Positions 36,474 through 45,426 of a stretch of DNA of 64,000 bases are shown in pieces. Origin of the DNA: [Mycobacterium] nativiensis. Its GTDB lineage: Bacteria > Actinomycetota > Actinomycetes > Mycobacteriales > Mycobacteriaceae. The notes below the pieces were generated by a model. That model did not search any database, had not been told where the DNA came from, and saw only the letters and a list, made by a program, of their open reading frames with translations. Each line of letters starts with the position of its first letter. Positions within the stretch are counted from its first letter, which is position 1. Both the position numbers and the translations under genes were made by a program. The DNA is taken from NCBI RefSeq assembly GCF_020172685.1, contig NZ_CP083986.1, positions 88,456 through 152,455 on the forward strand, given 5' to 3'.

Positions 36474-38459
36474 TCAGTTCCAGATCCGGATCCGCTGCGC
36501 GGGCTCCAGATGCAGCGCGTCGTCTGGCGTGACCGCGAACGCCTCGTAGAAGGCGTCGATGTTGCGGACCACGCCGTTGCAGCGGAACTCCGGCGGTGAG
36601 TGCGGATCGGTCGCCAGCCGCCGGATCGCTTCGGCGTCACGCGATTTGGTGCGCCACACCTGTGCCCAGCCGTAGAAGACACGCTGCACACCCGTGAGCT
36701 CGTCGATCACCGGGGCTTCGGCGCCGTCCAGCGACAACTGATACGCCAGCAGCGCAATGGACAGACCGCCCAGGTCGCCGATGTTCTCCCCGACCGTGAA
36801 TGCCCCGTTGACCGTGTGCCCGTCACCCAGTGCGCGCGGCACAAACGCGTCGTACTGATCGATCAGGGCCTTGGTGCGCACACCGAACTCGGCGCGGTCA
36901 TCATCGGTCCACCAGTCCACCAGGTTGCCGTCGCCGTCGTACTTGGCGCCCTGGTCGTCGAAGCCGTGGCCGATCTCGTGGCCGATCACCGCGCCGATGC
37001 CGCCGTAGTTGGCCGCGTCGTCGGCGTCGGCGTCGAAGAACGGCGGCTGCAGGATCGCGGCGGGGAAGACGATCTCATTCATCCCCGGGTTGTAGTACGC
37101 GTTGACGGTCTGCGGAGTCATGAACCATTCGTCGCGATCCACCGGGGAGCCCAGCTTCGCCACTTCGCGGTCGTAGTTGACCGCATAGCCGCGCAGGTAG
37201 TTGCCGTAGAGGTCGGTCCGGTCGGTGACCAGCGCGGAATAGTCCCGCCAGGTGGCCGGGTAGCCGACCTTGGCGGTGAACTTGTCCAGCTTGGCCAGTG
37301 CCCGCTCCCGGGTCGCCGGGGTCATCCAGCCCAGGCTGGTGATGCTGACCCGGTAGGCCTCACGCAGATTCGCCACCAGGGTATCGATGCGCGCTTTGGC
37401 GTCCGGCGGGAAATGGCGTGCCACATAGAGCTTTCCGACGGTGTCGCCCATCAGGGACTCCACCAGGGACACGGCGCGCTTCCACCGGTCGCGGATCTGC
37501 TCGGTACCCGAGAGCCGGCGCCCGTAGAACTCGAAGTCCTCGGCGATCAACTCATCGGTCAGGATGCCCGCGCGGGCATGAATGACCCGCCATCGTGCCC
37601 AGTCCTGCCAGTCGGCAAGGTCCGCGGATTCCCACAGACCGGCGAACGCCGTCAGATAGTCCGGTTGGCGGACCACCAGATCGGCGGTGACCTCGGCGGA
37701 AACACCGAGGGCGTCCACCCAGCCCGCCCAGTCGAAGCCGGGTGCCTCGTTCGGCAGCCCGGCGAAGGCACGCAGGTTGTAGGTCAGCTCGGCGTCGCGA
37801 CGCTTCACCACGTCCCAGTGGGCGCCCGCCAGCTTGGCTTCCAGCCCGACGATGCGCCCCGCGGTCGCGGCGTGGTCGCTGCGATCCCCGCCGAGGACCA
37901 ACGCGAACATTCTGGCGATGTGATCGGGATAGGCGGCCAGAATCTCGGCGTGCTGCTCGTCGCGGTAATAGGACTCGTCCGGCAGCCCGATGCCGGACTG
38001 GGTCAGGTGCAGCAGGTAACGGCTGGAGTCCTTCGAATCGGTGTCCACATACAGCCCGACGCCGCCGCCGACCCCGGTGCGCTGATACGCCCCCAGCGCC
38101 CGCGCCAGAGCGTCGCGGTCTGCCGCCTCATCGATCGCCGCCAACTCCCGGCGCAGCGGTTCCACCCCGGCAGCCTGCACCGCCTGCTCGTCGGTGAAGC
38201 TGGCGTACAGGTCGCCGATCCGGCGCTCATCGGTGCCGGCCGGCGCAGCCGATCCGGCGGCTTCGGTGAGCAATTCGCGGACCTGGACCTCGGCCCGATC
38301 GAACAAGGTGCGGAATGCGCCGTCGGTCGCGCGATCCGGCGGCATGTCGTAGCCGTCGAGCCAGCGTCCGTTGACGTGACCGAACAGATCGTCCTGCGGT
38401 CGGACCTCACTGTTGAGGTAGCTGAGGTCAAGGCCGGAACGAGCAGCTGCTGAGGTCAT
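36474..38459 (-). CDS. zmp1: M13 zinc metalloprotease Zmp1
   Basis: 661-aa neprilysin-like metallopeptidase (Zmp1 of M. tuberculosis is 663). The zinc motif HEIGH is at residues 494-498, the third ligand glutamate is in GENIGDLGGL, and the substrate-binding VNAYYNPGMNEIVFPAAILQ lies just upstream. The C-terminus ends in RIWN, close to the usual CxxW/RxW terminus of M13 enzymes. Zmp1 is released by pathogenic mycobacteria and is implicated in inflammasome control, though it has no classical signal peptide here either. The start at 38459 gives MTSAAARSGLDLSYL; an ATG at 38468 is an alternative. Confidence 0.95.
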   Translation of the reverse strand: MTSAAARSGLDLSYLNSEVRPQDDLFGHVNGRWLDGYDMPPDRATDGAFRTLFDRAEVQVRELLTEAAGSAAPAGTDERRIGDLYASFTDEQAVQAAGVEPLRRELAAIDEAADRDALARALGAYQRTGVGGGVGLYVDTDSKDSSRYLLHLTQSGIGLPDESYYRDEQHAEILAAYPDHIARMFALVLGGDRSDHAATAGRIVGLEAKLAGAHWDVVKRRDAELTYNLRAFAGLPNEAPGFDWAGWVDALGVSAEVTADLVVRQPDYLTAFAGLWESADLADWQDWARWRVIHARAGILTDELIAEDFEFYGRRLSGTEQIRDRWKRAVSLVESLMGDTVGKLYVARHFPPDAKARIDTLVANLREAYRVSITSLGWMTPATRERALAKLDKFTAKVGYPATWRDYSALVTDRTDLYGNYLRGYAVNYDREVAKLGSPVDRDEWFMTPQTVNAYYNPGMNEIVFPAAILQPPFFDADADDAANYGGIGAVIGHEIGHGFDDQGAKYDGDGNLVDWWTDDDRAEFGVRTKALIDQYDAFVPRALGDGHTVNGAFTVGENIGDLGGLSIALLAYQLSLDGAEAPVIDELTGVQRVFYGWAQVWRTKSRDAEAIRRLATDPHSPPEFRCNGVVRNIDAFYEAFAVTPDDALHLEPAQRIRIWN

Positions 38460-38511
38460 CGTGGCCATCCTTTCACGGCGAACGGTACAGCTGTCCTGTA
38501 GCGTCACCGCC

Positions 38512-39216
38512 ATGCCTGACGAGGAGCTACCCGACGAAACCACCGAAGTGGACGACGGACTCGTCGAATCCGACGACGCCACCACCGAAGTGGCGGCCGA
38601 CGAAGAGACGACCCCAGACCATGAGGTCAAGAAGAGCGCCCACGCGAAGGCGGCCAAGGCGTCCAAGGCGTCCTCCGGCGGGGTCTTCTCCAGCTACGGT
38701 CTGGTGTCGGCATTCCTCGGCCTGATCGCGGTCGGCGCGTTGGTGTTCGGCCTCATCACCTGGTCGGCGCACCGCGACGACGTCGACGAGCGGGCCTACC
38801 GCAGCCGGGTGCTGCAGACCGCGGCGAGTTGGACGAGCGTGCTGATCAACCTGAACGCCGAGAACGTCGAGAAGGGTATGTCGCGGTTGCGCGACAAGAC
38901 CGTCGGCGAACTCAAGACCGAGTTCGACGCCGCCCTGGCGCCCTACCGTGACGTGGTGCAGCGGATCGAGTCACGCAGCAGCGGCCGGATCGAGGCGGTC
39001 GCCATCGAGCTGGAGCGCAACAATCTGGACGACCCGTCGGCCGGAGGGGCCGAGCCGCAGTCCGGTCCCGGCCGCACCGACCCGGTGATGGTGATCGCGA
39101 CGTCGGTCGCCGAGAACGTCGGCGGGCGGCCGCAGACCGTGCACTGGGCGCTGCACCTCGACGTCAGCGACGTCGATGGCCACCTGATGATTTCGCGATT
39201 GAGGTCGATCCGATGA
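38512..39216 (+). CDS. Mce-associated-like membrane protein (Rv0199-like)
   Basis: 234 aa. It has an acidic N-terminus (Asp/Glu/Thr), a Lys/Ala stretch, one transmembrane helix (about 62-84) and an extracytoplasmic domain with the Mce-associated pattern ending in GHLMISRLRSIR. It is related to orphan Mce-associated proteins not linked to an mce operon. The TAGCGT hexamer at 38499-38504 lies 7 nt before the ATG, so the mRNA may be leaderless. It is divergent from zmp1 and overlaps the next gene (ATGA). Confidence 0.85.
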   Translation: MPDEELPDETTEVDDGLVESDDATTEVAADEETTPDHEVKKSAHAKAAKASKASSGGVFSSYGLVSAFLGLIAVGALVFGLITWSAHRDDVDERAYRSRVLQTAASWTSVLINLNAENVEKGMSRLRDKTVGELKTEFDAALAPYRDVVQRIESRSSGRIEAVAIELERNNLDDPSAGGAEPQSGPGRTDPVMVIATSVAENVGGRPQTVHWALHLDVSDVDGHLMISRLRSIR

Positions 39217-39926
39217 GCAAGCTGGCGAACCTGAAGTCGCGGACGTTGTGGCGGGTACTGGGCGTCGACATCGCCGCACCGCTGGCTGCGATCGCCGGTG
39301 CGCTGCTGGTCGGGCTGATGCTCGACTGGCCGCTGTGGTGGGTGTCGGCCTGCTCGGTGCTGGTGCTGCTCATCGTCGAGGGCATGGTGGTGAACTTCCT
39401 GCTGCTGCGTCGCGACGCGGTCACGGTCGGCACCGACGACGAACGGCCCGGCCTGCGCCTGGGGGTGGTCGCTCTGGCCGCCACCTCGGTGGTCGCCGCG
39501 GCGGTCCTGGGATACCTGCGCTGGACCGAGCCCGACCGCGCCCTGGAGGCGGACTCCGGGGAGGTTGTCAAGACCGCCGTCGACATGGCGGAGGCCGCCG
39601 CAACGGTCTCGCCGGCCAACCCGGACGCATCGATCGAGAAGGCAGCCGCCTTCATGGTTCCCGACCGGGTCAACGCCTTCCGGGAGAGTATCGGCCGGAC
39701 CGCCACCGAGATGGCCAACCGCAACATCGCGGTCGAGGCGCAGACGCTCAGTGCAGGTGTCGAGGCGCTCGGGCCGTCGGCCGCTCGCGTCGCGGTGGTG
39801 CTGCGCAGCACTCAGACCGTGGCGAACCAGCAGGTCAAGCAGGCGGTGGTGCCGGTGCGGGTGACCCTGACCAAGCGCGGCGACCAGTGGATGGTCCTGG
39901 AGATGTCACCGATCCACGCCCGCTGA
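39213..39926 (+). CDS. Membrane protein with Mce-associated-like tail (Rv0200-like)
   Basis: 237 aa. Two closely spaced transmembrane helices (about 18-68) are followed by a third (about 83-105) and an extracytoplasmic alpha+beta domain ending in DQWMVLEMSPIHAR. The domain resembles that of its upstream neighbour, with which it is translationally coupled. The pair corresponds to Rv0199-Rv0200 by order and size. No catalytic motif is seen. A role as a partner of an Mce-like or envelope complex is plausible but inferred. Confidence 0.82.
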   Translation: MSKLANLKSRTLWRVLGVDIAAPLAAIAGALLVGLMLDWPLWWVSACSVLVLLIVEGMVVNFLLLRRDAVTVGTDDERPGLRLGVVALAATSVVAAAVLGYLRWTEPDRALEADSGEVVKTAVDMAEAAATVSPANPDASIEKAAAFMVPDRVNAFRESIGRTATEMANRNIAVEAQTLSAGVEALGPSAARVAVVLRSTQTVANQQVKQAVVPVRVTLTKRGDQWMVLEMSPIHAR

Positions 39927-39938
39927 CGCCCCGGGCGT

Positions 39939-40454
39939 CTACAGGACGTCGGGAGCCTCGCGGTTGTGGAGTTTGACGAACCGGTCGGACAGGCGGCGCA
40001 TCCGGATCATCAGTGAGGCGGGCGGGTCGACCGTGCCGTTGAGGTAATCGCTCAAGGTGTCGGCGGGTACCCCGATACGGGAGGCGAACTCCTGCTGGCC
40101 CAGACCGCAGCGCTCGATCAGCAACCGCATGTGACGGCCGACCTCGGCTCGTTCGTTGGTCTCCAGGTGTGCCCGGGCGCGGGACAGCACTTCCGACAGC
40201 GCTTTGGCGATGCCGTAGGGCGCGGTGCCCTCCAGCACCTCTTCGACCTGGCGAGCGGTGCGCCCGAATGGGTCGCGCTTGAGCGCCACCACGATGAGCT
40301 GCCAGGTGCCGATATCGCCGCTCTGCAGGGCTGAGCGGATGGCTGACGTCGGCCAGAACTCGACCGGCCGGTCGGTGCCGCCGGGCCGGGAATCGGGCTT
40401 CGAACCCGTCCGGAGTGGCAGTGATCCACGGCGTCGTTCCGCAGCCAACGTCAC
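39939..40454 (-). CDS. XRE-type HTH protein (Rv0201c-like)
   Basis: 171 aa. The C-terminal region carries a Cro/XRE-like helix-turn-helix (CGLGQQEFASRIGVPADTLSDYLNGT, about residues 114-139). The N-terminal half has a conserved helical region (TWQLIVVALKRDPFGRTARQVEEVLEG) that is characteristic of a small actinobacterial family. The GTG at 40454 overlaps the mmpL11 stop (GTGA), so it is the second gene of the mmpL11 operon. A DNA-binding role is likely; the target is unknown. Confidence 0.82.
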   Translation of the reverse strand: MTLAAERRRGSLPLRTGSKPDSRPGGTDRPVEFWPTSAIRSALQSGDIGTWQLIVVALKRDPFGRTARQVEEVLEGTAPYGIAKALSEVLSRARAHLETNERAEVGRHMRLLIERCGLGQQEFASRIGVPADTLSDYLNGTVDPPASLMIRMRRLSDRFVKLHNREAPDVL

Positions 40455-43438
40455 CTCGCCTCCTCCAGCATCGCCACCGCGACCGACAGGCAGCGCTCCC
40501 GGACCTGTTCCCAGTCCGTGCCGGCCCGCGGCGCGCTGTCCCCGGCGAGCTCATCATCGGGGTCGGTGGGCTCCGGTTCGGCGAGCCGACAGACCAGTTG
40601 CGTGGCCATCCATTGTCGTTCGGCTGGTTGACCAGAGTAATACCTGTCGATTCCGCCGAGGGCGTCAGCAACGGTTTGCGGGTCCAGCACTTCGACGAGC
40701 TCGGCGAGCTCGGTGTAGTCCCGTCGACGGTTGCGGGCCATCAGCAGGTACCCGGTGAGACGCAATGTTTCGGCGCCGGTGGGGATCTTCAGTCGGTCAC
40801 CGGTGGGCAGTTGGACGGCCGCGGTCTCCATCGGGCGGCTCCGGGCCAGCACCGGGCCCTCGAGCCCGATCTCGTTCGCCGCCCAGGCCTCGGTCTCCAG
40901 CGCGTCGAGTGCGATGGCAAGGCGCCGGCGCCACACGGTGACCGGGTGCACCGGGCGCACCGCGCGGGGCAGCGCCCGGCCCGTGCCGGTGCGGGCCTGC
41001 CAGCTGCCGGTCAGCTTGGCCAGTGCGTGGCTCACCACCGTGCCGCCGGTGGGCGCCGACCCCGCCGCGACCGGCAGCGCCTCCATCTTGCTGGTCGCGA
41101 CTTCAGCCAGGCCGCAACCGCGCAGTGCCAGCGGATCACTGACACAGATCGCGTCCGGCACCAGGTCTTTGAGCTTCGCCGCCGACTTCACCACCACCCG
41201 CAGGTCGGCGCTGGGAGTGATCAGGGCGGAGATGTCGTCGGGGATCACCACCACATCGCCCAACTCCACCCGGGGCAGCGGCTTCTCGAAATCGACCGAC
41301 GGCAGGATCCAGTCCAGCCAGCGCGGCAGCCACCAGTTCCACTGATCGAACATCGCCATCAGGGCCGGCACCAGCACCAGGCGCACCACGGTGGCGTCCA
41401 CCGCGATCGCCACCGCGCAGGCCACGCCCAGCTCGGCGACCAGCGGCATCCCGGCGAACGCGAAGCCGATGAACACCGCGATCATGATCAGCGCCGCACT
41501 GGTGATGGTGCGAGCGCTGGTGCTGACGCCGTACGCGACCGCGTCATGGGTGTTGCCGGACTGCAGGAATCGCTCCCGGATCCGGGTCAGCAGGAAGATC
41601 TCGTAGTCCATCGACAGGCCGAACGTCATGGCCAGCACGATCGGGGGGATGAAGCTGTCGATCGAACCGGTCGGTGCGAACCCGAGCTGCTCCAGCCAGC
41701 CCCACTGGAACACCGCCACCAGGCTGCCGTAGGCGGCCGCCACCGACAGCACCGTCATCACGACGCCCTTGAACGCCAGGAACACCGATCGGATGGAGAT
41801 CAGCAGCATCAGGAACGCGATCAACGCCACGAACACCAGCACCAGCGGTTCGGCCGCCGCCACCCGGTCGTCGAAGTCCTTGATCAACGCGGTCGGCCCA
41901 CCGACATCCACTCGCACCGACGGCGAATCGGCCGCTGAGGGCAGGTGTTCGCGCATCCAGTCGATGGTCTCCCGCGCGGCCATCTCCTCGGGGTCGACGG
42001 ACAGCACCGCCGACAGCAGGCCGCTGCTGTTGTCATTGCCGAACACCGGTGGGGAGACCGAGGCGACGTTGGGGGCCCGGGTCATCTCCTCGCGGATCGC
42101 GGCGAACGTTGCCGCGTGTGCGGGGGCCGACGCGTGCGCGCCGGGGATGGTGACGAGCACCCGAACCGGCCCCAAGGCACCGGGCCCGAGGGCTTGGGCT
42201 GCCGCGGACACCCCGCCCCGGATCTCGTGGGAGGAGTCGAACTGATGCAGCATGCTGTTGCCCAGTGACAGCGACAGCGCCGGTGCGGCCAGGATCAGCA
42301 GGAACCCGGCGGTCACCAGGGCCGACACCCACGGGCGGCGCATCACCGAAGCGGTCCAGCGGGTCCAGAACCGCGACTTGGCGGTCTGCGCGCCGCGTGA
42401 CCAGTGCAGCAGCGACGACCGTTTGGCCACCGCCCGGCCGAACAGGGCCAACACCACCGGGGTGAGGCTGACCGACGCCAGCACCGCCACCGAGACGGCC
42501 AGGATGGCTCCGGTGGCCATCGACACCAGCACCGGCGTGTTGATCAGATAGAGCCCGGTCAGGGAGGCCACCACGGTCAGGCCGGACAGCACCACGGCCA
42601 GCCCGGACGTCGCCATCGCCGCATCGACGGCGTCTTCGGGCTGACGCCCGGCCCGCAGCTCCTCGCGGTAGCGCATCAGGATGAAAAGCGAGTAGTCGAT
42701 CGCCAGCGCGATCCCGAACATCGACACCGTGGAGGTGACGAACACCGACATCGCGGTGAACATCGACAGCAGATAGACCAGTCCCATGGTGACGATCACG
42801 GTCGCGATGCCCAGCGCCAGCGGGATGGCGGCGGCCGCCAGCGAGCCGAACACCGCCAGCAGCACGATCAGCACGATCGGCAGGTTCCACTGCTCGGCCG
42901 CCGCGATGTCCTGCTTGGTCTTGGCCGACGCGGCCGCACCCAGTGCGCCCTGGCCGATCACGTACAGGTTCACCGAGCCGTTCTCGATCCGGCCGGGATG
43001 CTCGCCTTCGACACCGAGCCTGGAACGCAGTTTCTTGGCGACGTCGACGGCTCCGGTGTTGTTGAAGTCCACCCGCAGCGACACCACGTAGGGCCGGTCC
43101 GGCCGCGGCGCTGCCTGAGTTCTGTCGGGCACCACCGTCACGCTGGGGGTCTCGTCGGCCACCTGCTTGAGCAGCGTGACGGCCTTGTTCATGTCCTGAT
43201 AGGTGGCGTCGGCGCGGGGTGCGGCCACCAGGGCCAGGGGCGATGCGCCCTGCTCGGGGAAGTGATCTTCGAGCTGGTACTGCACGTGCAGGGACTGTGA
43301 TCCCTCGACCTCGAAGCCCCCGCCGGTGAGGTGGCCGGACTGGGTGGCGGCCAGATAGAGCGAGGGGATGACAGCCAGCAACCACCCTGTGAAGACCACC
43401 CAGCGGTATCTGCGCAGGTTGCTGCTGAAGCGCATCAT
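40451..43438 (-). CDS. mmpL11: MmpL11 RND-family lipid transporter
   Basis: 995-aa RND transporter (966 in M. tuberculosis). It has two repeats, each with a transmembrane block and a periplasmic porter domain. The proton-relay Asp-Tyr pairs are visible in ALAIDYSLFILMRYREE (first half) and GLSMDYEIFLLTRIRE (second half). A cytoplasmic C-terminal domain of about 280 residues is rich in Arg and Glu. MmpL11 exports monomeromycolyl diacylglycerol and mycolate esters and has been linked to haem uptake together with Rv0203, whose homologue is divergently encoded. Tandem ATGs at 43438 and 43435 are equivalent starts. Confidence 0.94.
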   Translation of the reverse strand: MMRFSSNLRRYRWVVFTGWLLAVIPSLYLAATQSGHLTGGGFEVEGSQSLHVQYQLEDHFPEQGASPLALVAAPRADATYQDMNKAVTLLKQVADETPSVTVVPDRTQAAPRPDRPYVVSLRVDFNNTGAVDVAKKLRSRLGVEGEHPGRIENGSVNLYVIGQGALGAAASAKTKQDIAAAEQWNLPIVLIVLLAVFGSLAAAAIPLALGIATVIVTMGLVYLLSMFTAMSVFVTSTVSMFGIALAIDYSLFILMRYREELRAGRQPEDAVDAAMATSGLAVVLSGLTVVASLTGLYLINTPVLVSMATGAILAVSVAVLASVSLTPVVLALFGRAVAKRSSLLHWSRGAQTAKSRFWTRWTASVMRRPWVSALVTAGFLLILAAPALSLSLGNSMLHQFDSSHEIRGGVSAAAQALGPGALGPVRVLVTIPGAHASAPAHAATFAAIREEMTRAPNVASVSPPVFGNDNSSGLLSAVLSVDPEEMAARETIDWMREHLPSAADSPSVRVDVGGPTALIKDFDDRVAAAEPLVLVFVALIAFLMLLISIRSVFLAFKGVVMTVLSVAAAYGSLVAVFQWGWLEQLGFAPTGSIDSFIPPIVLAMTFGLSMDYEIFLLTRIRERFLQSGNTHDAVAYGVSTSARTITSAALIMIAVFIGFAFAGMPLVAELGVACAVAIAVDATVVRLVLVPALMAMFDQWNWWLPRWLDWILPSVDFEKPLPRVELGDVVVIPDDISALITPSADLRVVVKSAAKLKDLVPDAICVSDPLALRGCGLAEVATSKMEALPVAAGSAPTGGTVVSHALAKLTGSWQARTGTGRALPRAVRPVHPVTVWRRRLAIALDALETEAWAANEIGLEGPVLARSRPMETAAVQLPTGDRLKIPTGAETLRLTGYLLMARNRRRDYTELAELVEVLDPQTVADALGGIDRYYSGQPAERQWMATQLVCRLAEPEPTDPDDELAGDSAPRAGTDWEQVRERCLSVAVAMLEEAR

Positions 43439-43587
43439 GAACTGCTGGATTTCGGTTCTCCCCGCTCTCGCCCGACCGGTGCGTCGCGTGTTGCGAGCCT
43501 ACCGCAGCCAGCGGATTCGCCGGAGGTTTCTCCTCGGCTCTGAGCTGCTCTGATGCCGTCCGGGAACCGCACTGTGACCAGGCCGAC

Positions 43588-43746
43588 GTGCGCTCGGGTG
43601 GCGGTGCTGGGGGGTTGCTGACAGGATGGCGAGCGGATCCCTCTCGGATTGTGCCGTTGCTGCCGGGAGACCTTCCCACCGACACCGAATACCCGAGCGC
43701 TGTCCGCAATGTGGCGGAGCAGATCGCCAATCTCGCCCGTTGTTAG
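43588..43746 (+). CDS. Possible 52-aa small ORF upstream of the haemophore gene
   Basis: The 318-bp divergent region between mmpL11 and the haemophore gene contains a frame open from about 43440 to a TAG at 43744-43746. From the GTG at 43588 it encodes 52 aa, ending IVPLLPGDLPTDTEYPSAVR and NVAEQIANLARC. The TAG is embedded in the haemophore ribosome-binding site (TTAGGAGA), which would couple the two. No family is recognised and no good ribosome-binding site precedes the GTG. It could also be a decayed gene end. Confidence 0.3.
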   Translation: MRSGGGAGGLLTGWRADPSRIVPLLPGDLPTDTEYPSAVRNVAEQIANLARC

Positions 43747-43754
43747 GAGATTTC

Positions 43755-44282
43755 GTGACCGTCACCCGTGTTGCCCTGCGCCGAAGCCTGACTGGCTTGG
43801 CCGTCGCCACCGCCACCGGTGGTGCCGTGACCGCTGCCCTGCTCGCCACCCCGTCGGCACCGTCGGCGACCGCGGCCAAGGACCCCTGCGTGGCCAGCGA
43901 GGTCGCCCGGACGGTGGGCAAGGCCGTCACCTCGGCCGGTGACTACCTCGACTCGCACCCGGAAACCAACCAGGTGGTCACGGGTGCGCTGCAGCAGCAG
44001 CCCGGTCCGCAGACGCTGATGAACCTGAAGGGCTACTTCGACGCCAACCCGAAGGTCGGCGACGACCTGGCCAAGATCACCGCGCCGGTTCAGGAGGTGA
44101 GTGACCAGTGCAAGTTGGCGGTCAACCTCCCGCAGGTGCTCGGACTGCTGCAGGCCGCACAGGCCCAGGGCGGGCTGCCGGGTGGCCTGCCGGGCGGATT
44201 GCCAGGTGGTCTGCCGATCGGTGGTCTGCCGGTGAGTGGACCGCCGGCCGGTGGCGTGACCCAACCGATCGCGGTTCGCTAG
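43755..44282 (+). CDS. Secreted haem-binding protein (Rv0203-like haemophore)
   Basis: 175 aa. A signal peptide (cleavage near ATAA, about 35) is followed by the haemophore domain: DPCxASEVARTVG, GDYLDSHPETNQVVT, ALQQQPGP and DANPKVGDDL closely follow Rv0203. Two Cys (CVASE and QCKLAV) likely form the conserved disulfide. Rv0203 binds haem and passes it to MmpL3/MmpL11, which are both encoded nearby here. GTG at 43755 has TAGGAGA 4 nt upstream. Unlike Rv0203 (136 aa), it continues into a Gly-Leu-Pro repeat tail of about 45 residues. Confidence 0.88.
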   Translation: MTVTRVALRRSLTGLAVATATGGAVTAALLATPSAPSATAAKDPCVASEVARTVGKAVTSAGDYLDSHPETNQVVTGALQQQPGPQTLMNLKGYFDANPKVGDDLAKITAPVQEVSDQCKLAVNLPQVLGLLQAAQAQGGLPGGLPGGLPGGLPIGGLPVSGPPAGGVTQPIAVR

Positions 44283-45348
44283 CCGCGGCGTCCCAGCCGT
44301 CGGTGTCGCAGCCGGCCGCGGTGTCGGTGCGGAAGACGAAGAAGAACACCACCCAGCCGACCGCGGCGACCAGCAGCCAGCTGATCATCCGGTACACCAG
44401 CACCGCGGAGATCGCGTCCGTCAGGCTCAGTCCGCTGGACACCAGGCCCGGCACCAGCACGGCCTCGACAATCAGTAACCCGCCCGGAATCAGCGGGATC
44501 GCTCCGGCCGCGCGGGCGGCGGCGTAGGCGACGGTCAGGCCGGCCACCGAGGCCCGCCCACCGGTGGCATAGGCCGCGCACGCCAGGCAGGCGACGTCGG
44601 CGACCCAGTTGAACACCGACCACCCGAATGCCGTCGACGCCTCGCGGCGGCCCAGGCTGACCGACTCGAGTTGGCACAGTAGCCGGCGCCAGGTGGCCAG
44701 CCCGGTGTCGACGGGCTTGTCGCGCAACGAGTTCGCCCACCCCAGCACCCGGACGCCGATGCCGTCGATCAGTTCCGGCCGTGCCGCGACGGTCTGGGCC
44801 AGCAGCAGCAGCGCGATGAAGCCGCCGACGGTGAACAGCAGCGAGAACGGATTGTTCTTGGCCCCCAGCAGGAAAGCGCCGCCCAGGCCCAGCAGCGCCA
44901 GCCCGACGGCCTGCAGCACACCCGACATCACCAGCTGCCAGGAAGCCACCACCGGCGAGGCTCCCCACCGGCGCTGCTGGCGGTACAGGAAGGTCGCCGA
45001 CAACACCGGGCCGCCGGGCATCGTGGTGCTCAGCGAGTTGGCGGCGTAGAACGCGGCCTCGGATCGCCACTGCGTCACGTGCACCCCGGCCGAGCCGAGC
45101 AGGGTGCGCTGGATCTGCGCGAAGCTGTGCATGGACGCCGCCGCCGCCACGATCCCGCCGAACAGCCAGCGGCCGTCGGCGCGCCACAGGCTGTGCCACG
45201 CGGTCGCCAGCTGGTCCCACACCAACACCACCTCGACGGTGAGCACCACCGCCAGCAGGCCAAGTACCGCGGGGCGCACCCAACGGCGGTTGCCGGCGGC
45301 GCGACGTTGCGGGGCCCGGGACTGATGGCCGATTACGTCGTGGGACAC
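44122..45348 (-). CDS. Flippase-like integral membrane protein (Rv0204c-like)
   Basis: 408-aa protein of the lysylphosphatidylglycerol synthetase/YbhN-like (DUF2156-less) membrane family with about seven to eight helices. Family features include NSLSTTMPGGPVLSATFLYRQ and a late AAGAIPLIPGGLLIVEAVL motif. Such proteins are candidate lipid flippases or synthase membrane domains. Rv0204c has about 412 aa. The start is GTG at 45348. The last 53 codons are antisense to the haemophore gene and look like low-complexity noise, yet no earlier stop exists in this frame, so the protein must carry that tail unless it is processed. Confidence 0.82.
   Translation of the reverse strand: MSHDVIGHQSRAPQRRAAGNRRWVRPAVLGLLAVVLTVEVVLVWDQLATAWHSLWRADGRWLFGGIVAAAASMHSFAQIQRTLLGSAGVHVTQWRSEAAFYAANSLSTTMPGGPVLSATFLYRQQRRWGASPVVASWQLVMSGVLQAVGLALLGLGGAFLLGAKNNPFSLLFTVGGFIALLLLAQTVAARPELIDGIGVRVLGWANSLRDKPVDTGLATWRRLLCQLESVSLGRREASTAFGWSVFNWVADVACLACAAYATGGRASVAGLTVAYAAARAAGAIPLIPGGLLIVEAVLVPGLVSSGLSLTDAISAVLVYRMISWLLVAAVGWVVFFFVFRTDTAAGCDTDGWDAAASEPRSVGSRHRPAVHSPADHRSADHLAIRPAGHPAARPGPVRPAAVRAPAGG
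44171..44231 (+). repeat. Gly-Gly-Leu-Pro coding repeat
   Basis: About five imperfect copies of a 12-bp unit (GGTGGCCTGCCG and variants) encode consecutive GGLP units in the tail of the haemophore. The same DNA is also within the minus-strand frame of the flippase-like gene, where it reads as His/Arg/Pro/Ala-rich sequence. Confidence 0.7.
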
Positions 45349-45426
45349 GAAATTAGAGGTTAGCCGTGCGATATCGATATTCGGCTAGTCGATGTACTCC
45401 CGCTGCGGCATCGTTACGCTACCGGA

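Noticed and set aside
36448..36489. Small palindromes (CACCGCGCGGTG; CCGGATC/GATCCGG) between the transpeptidase and zmp1
   Set aside because: Short, loopless or with a 7-nt loop and partly inside zmp1 coding sequence; could be a weak terminator but not supportable.
40415..41938. Plus-strand frame of about 500 codons opposite mmpL11
   Set aside because: Gln/His/Arg-rich noise typical of the antisense frame of a GC-rich membrane-protein gene.
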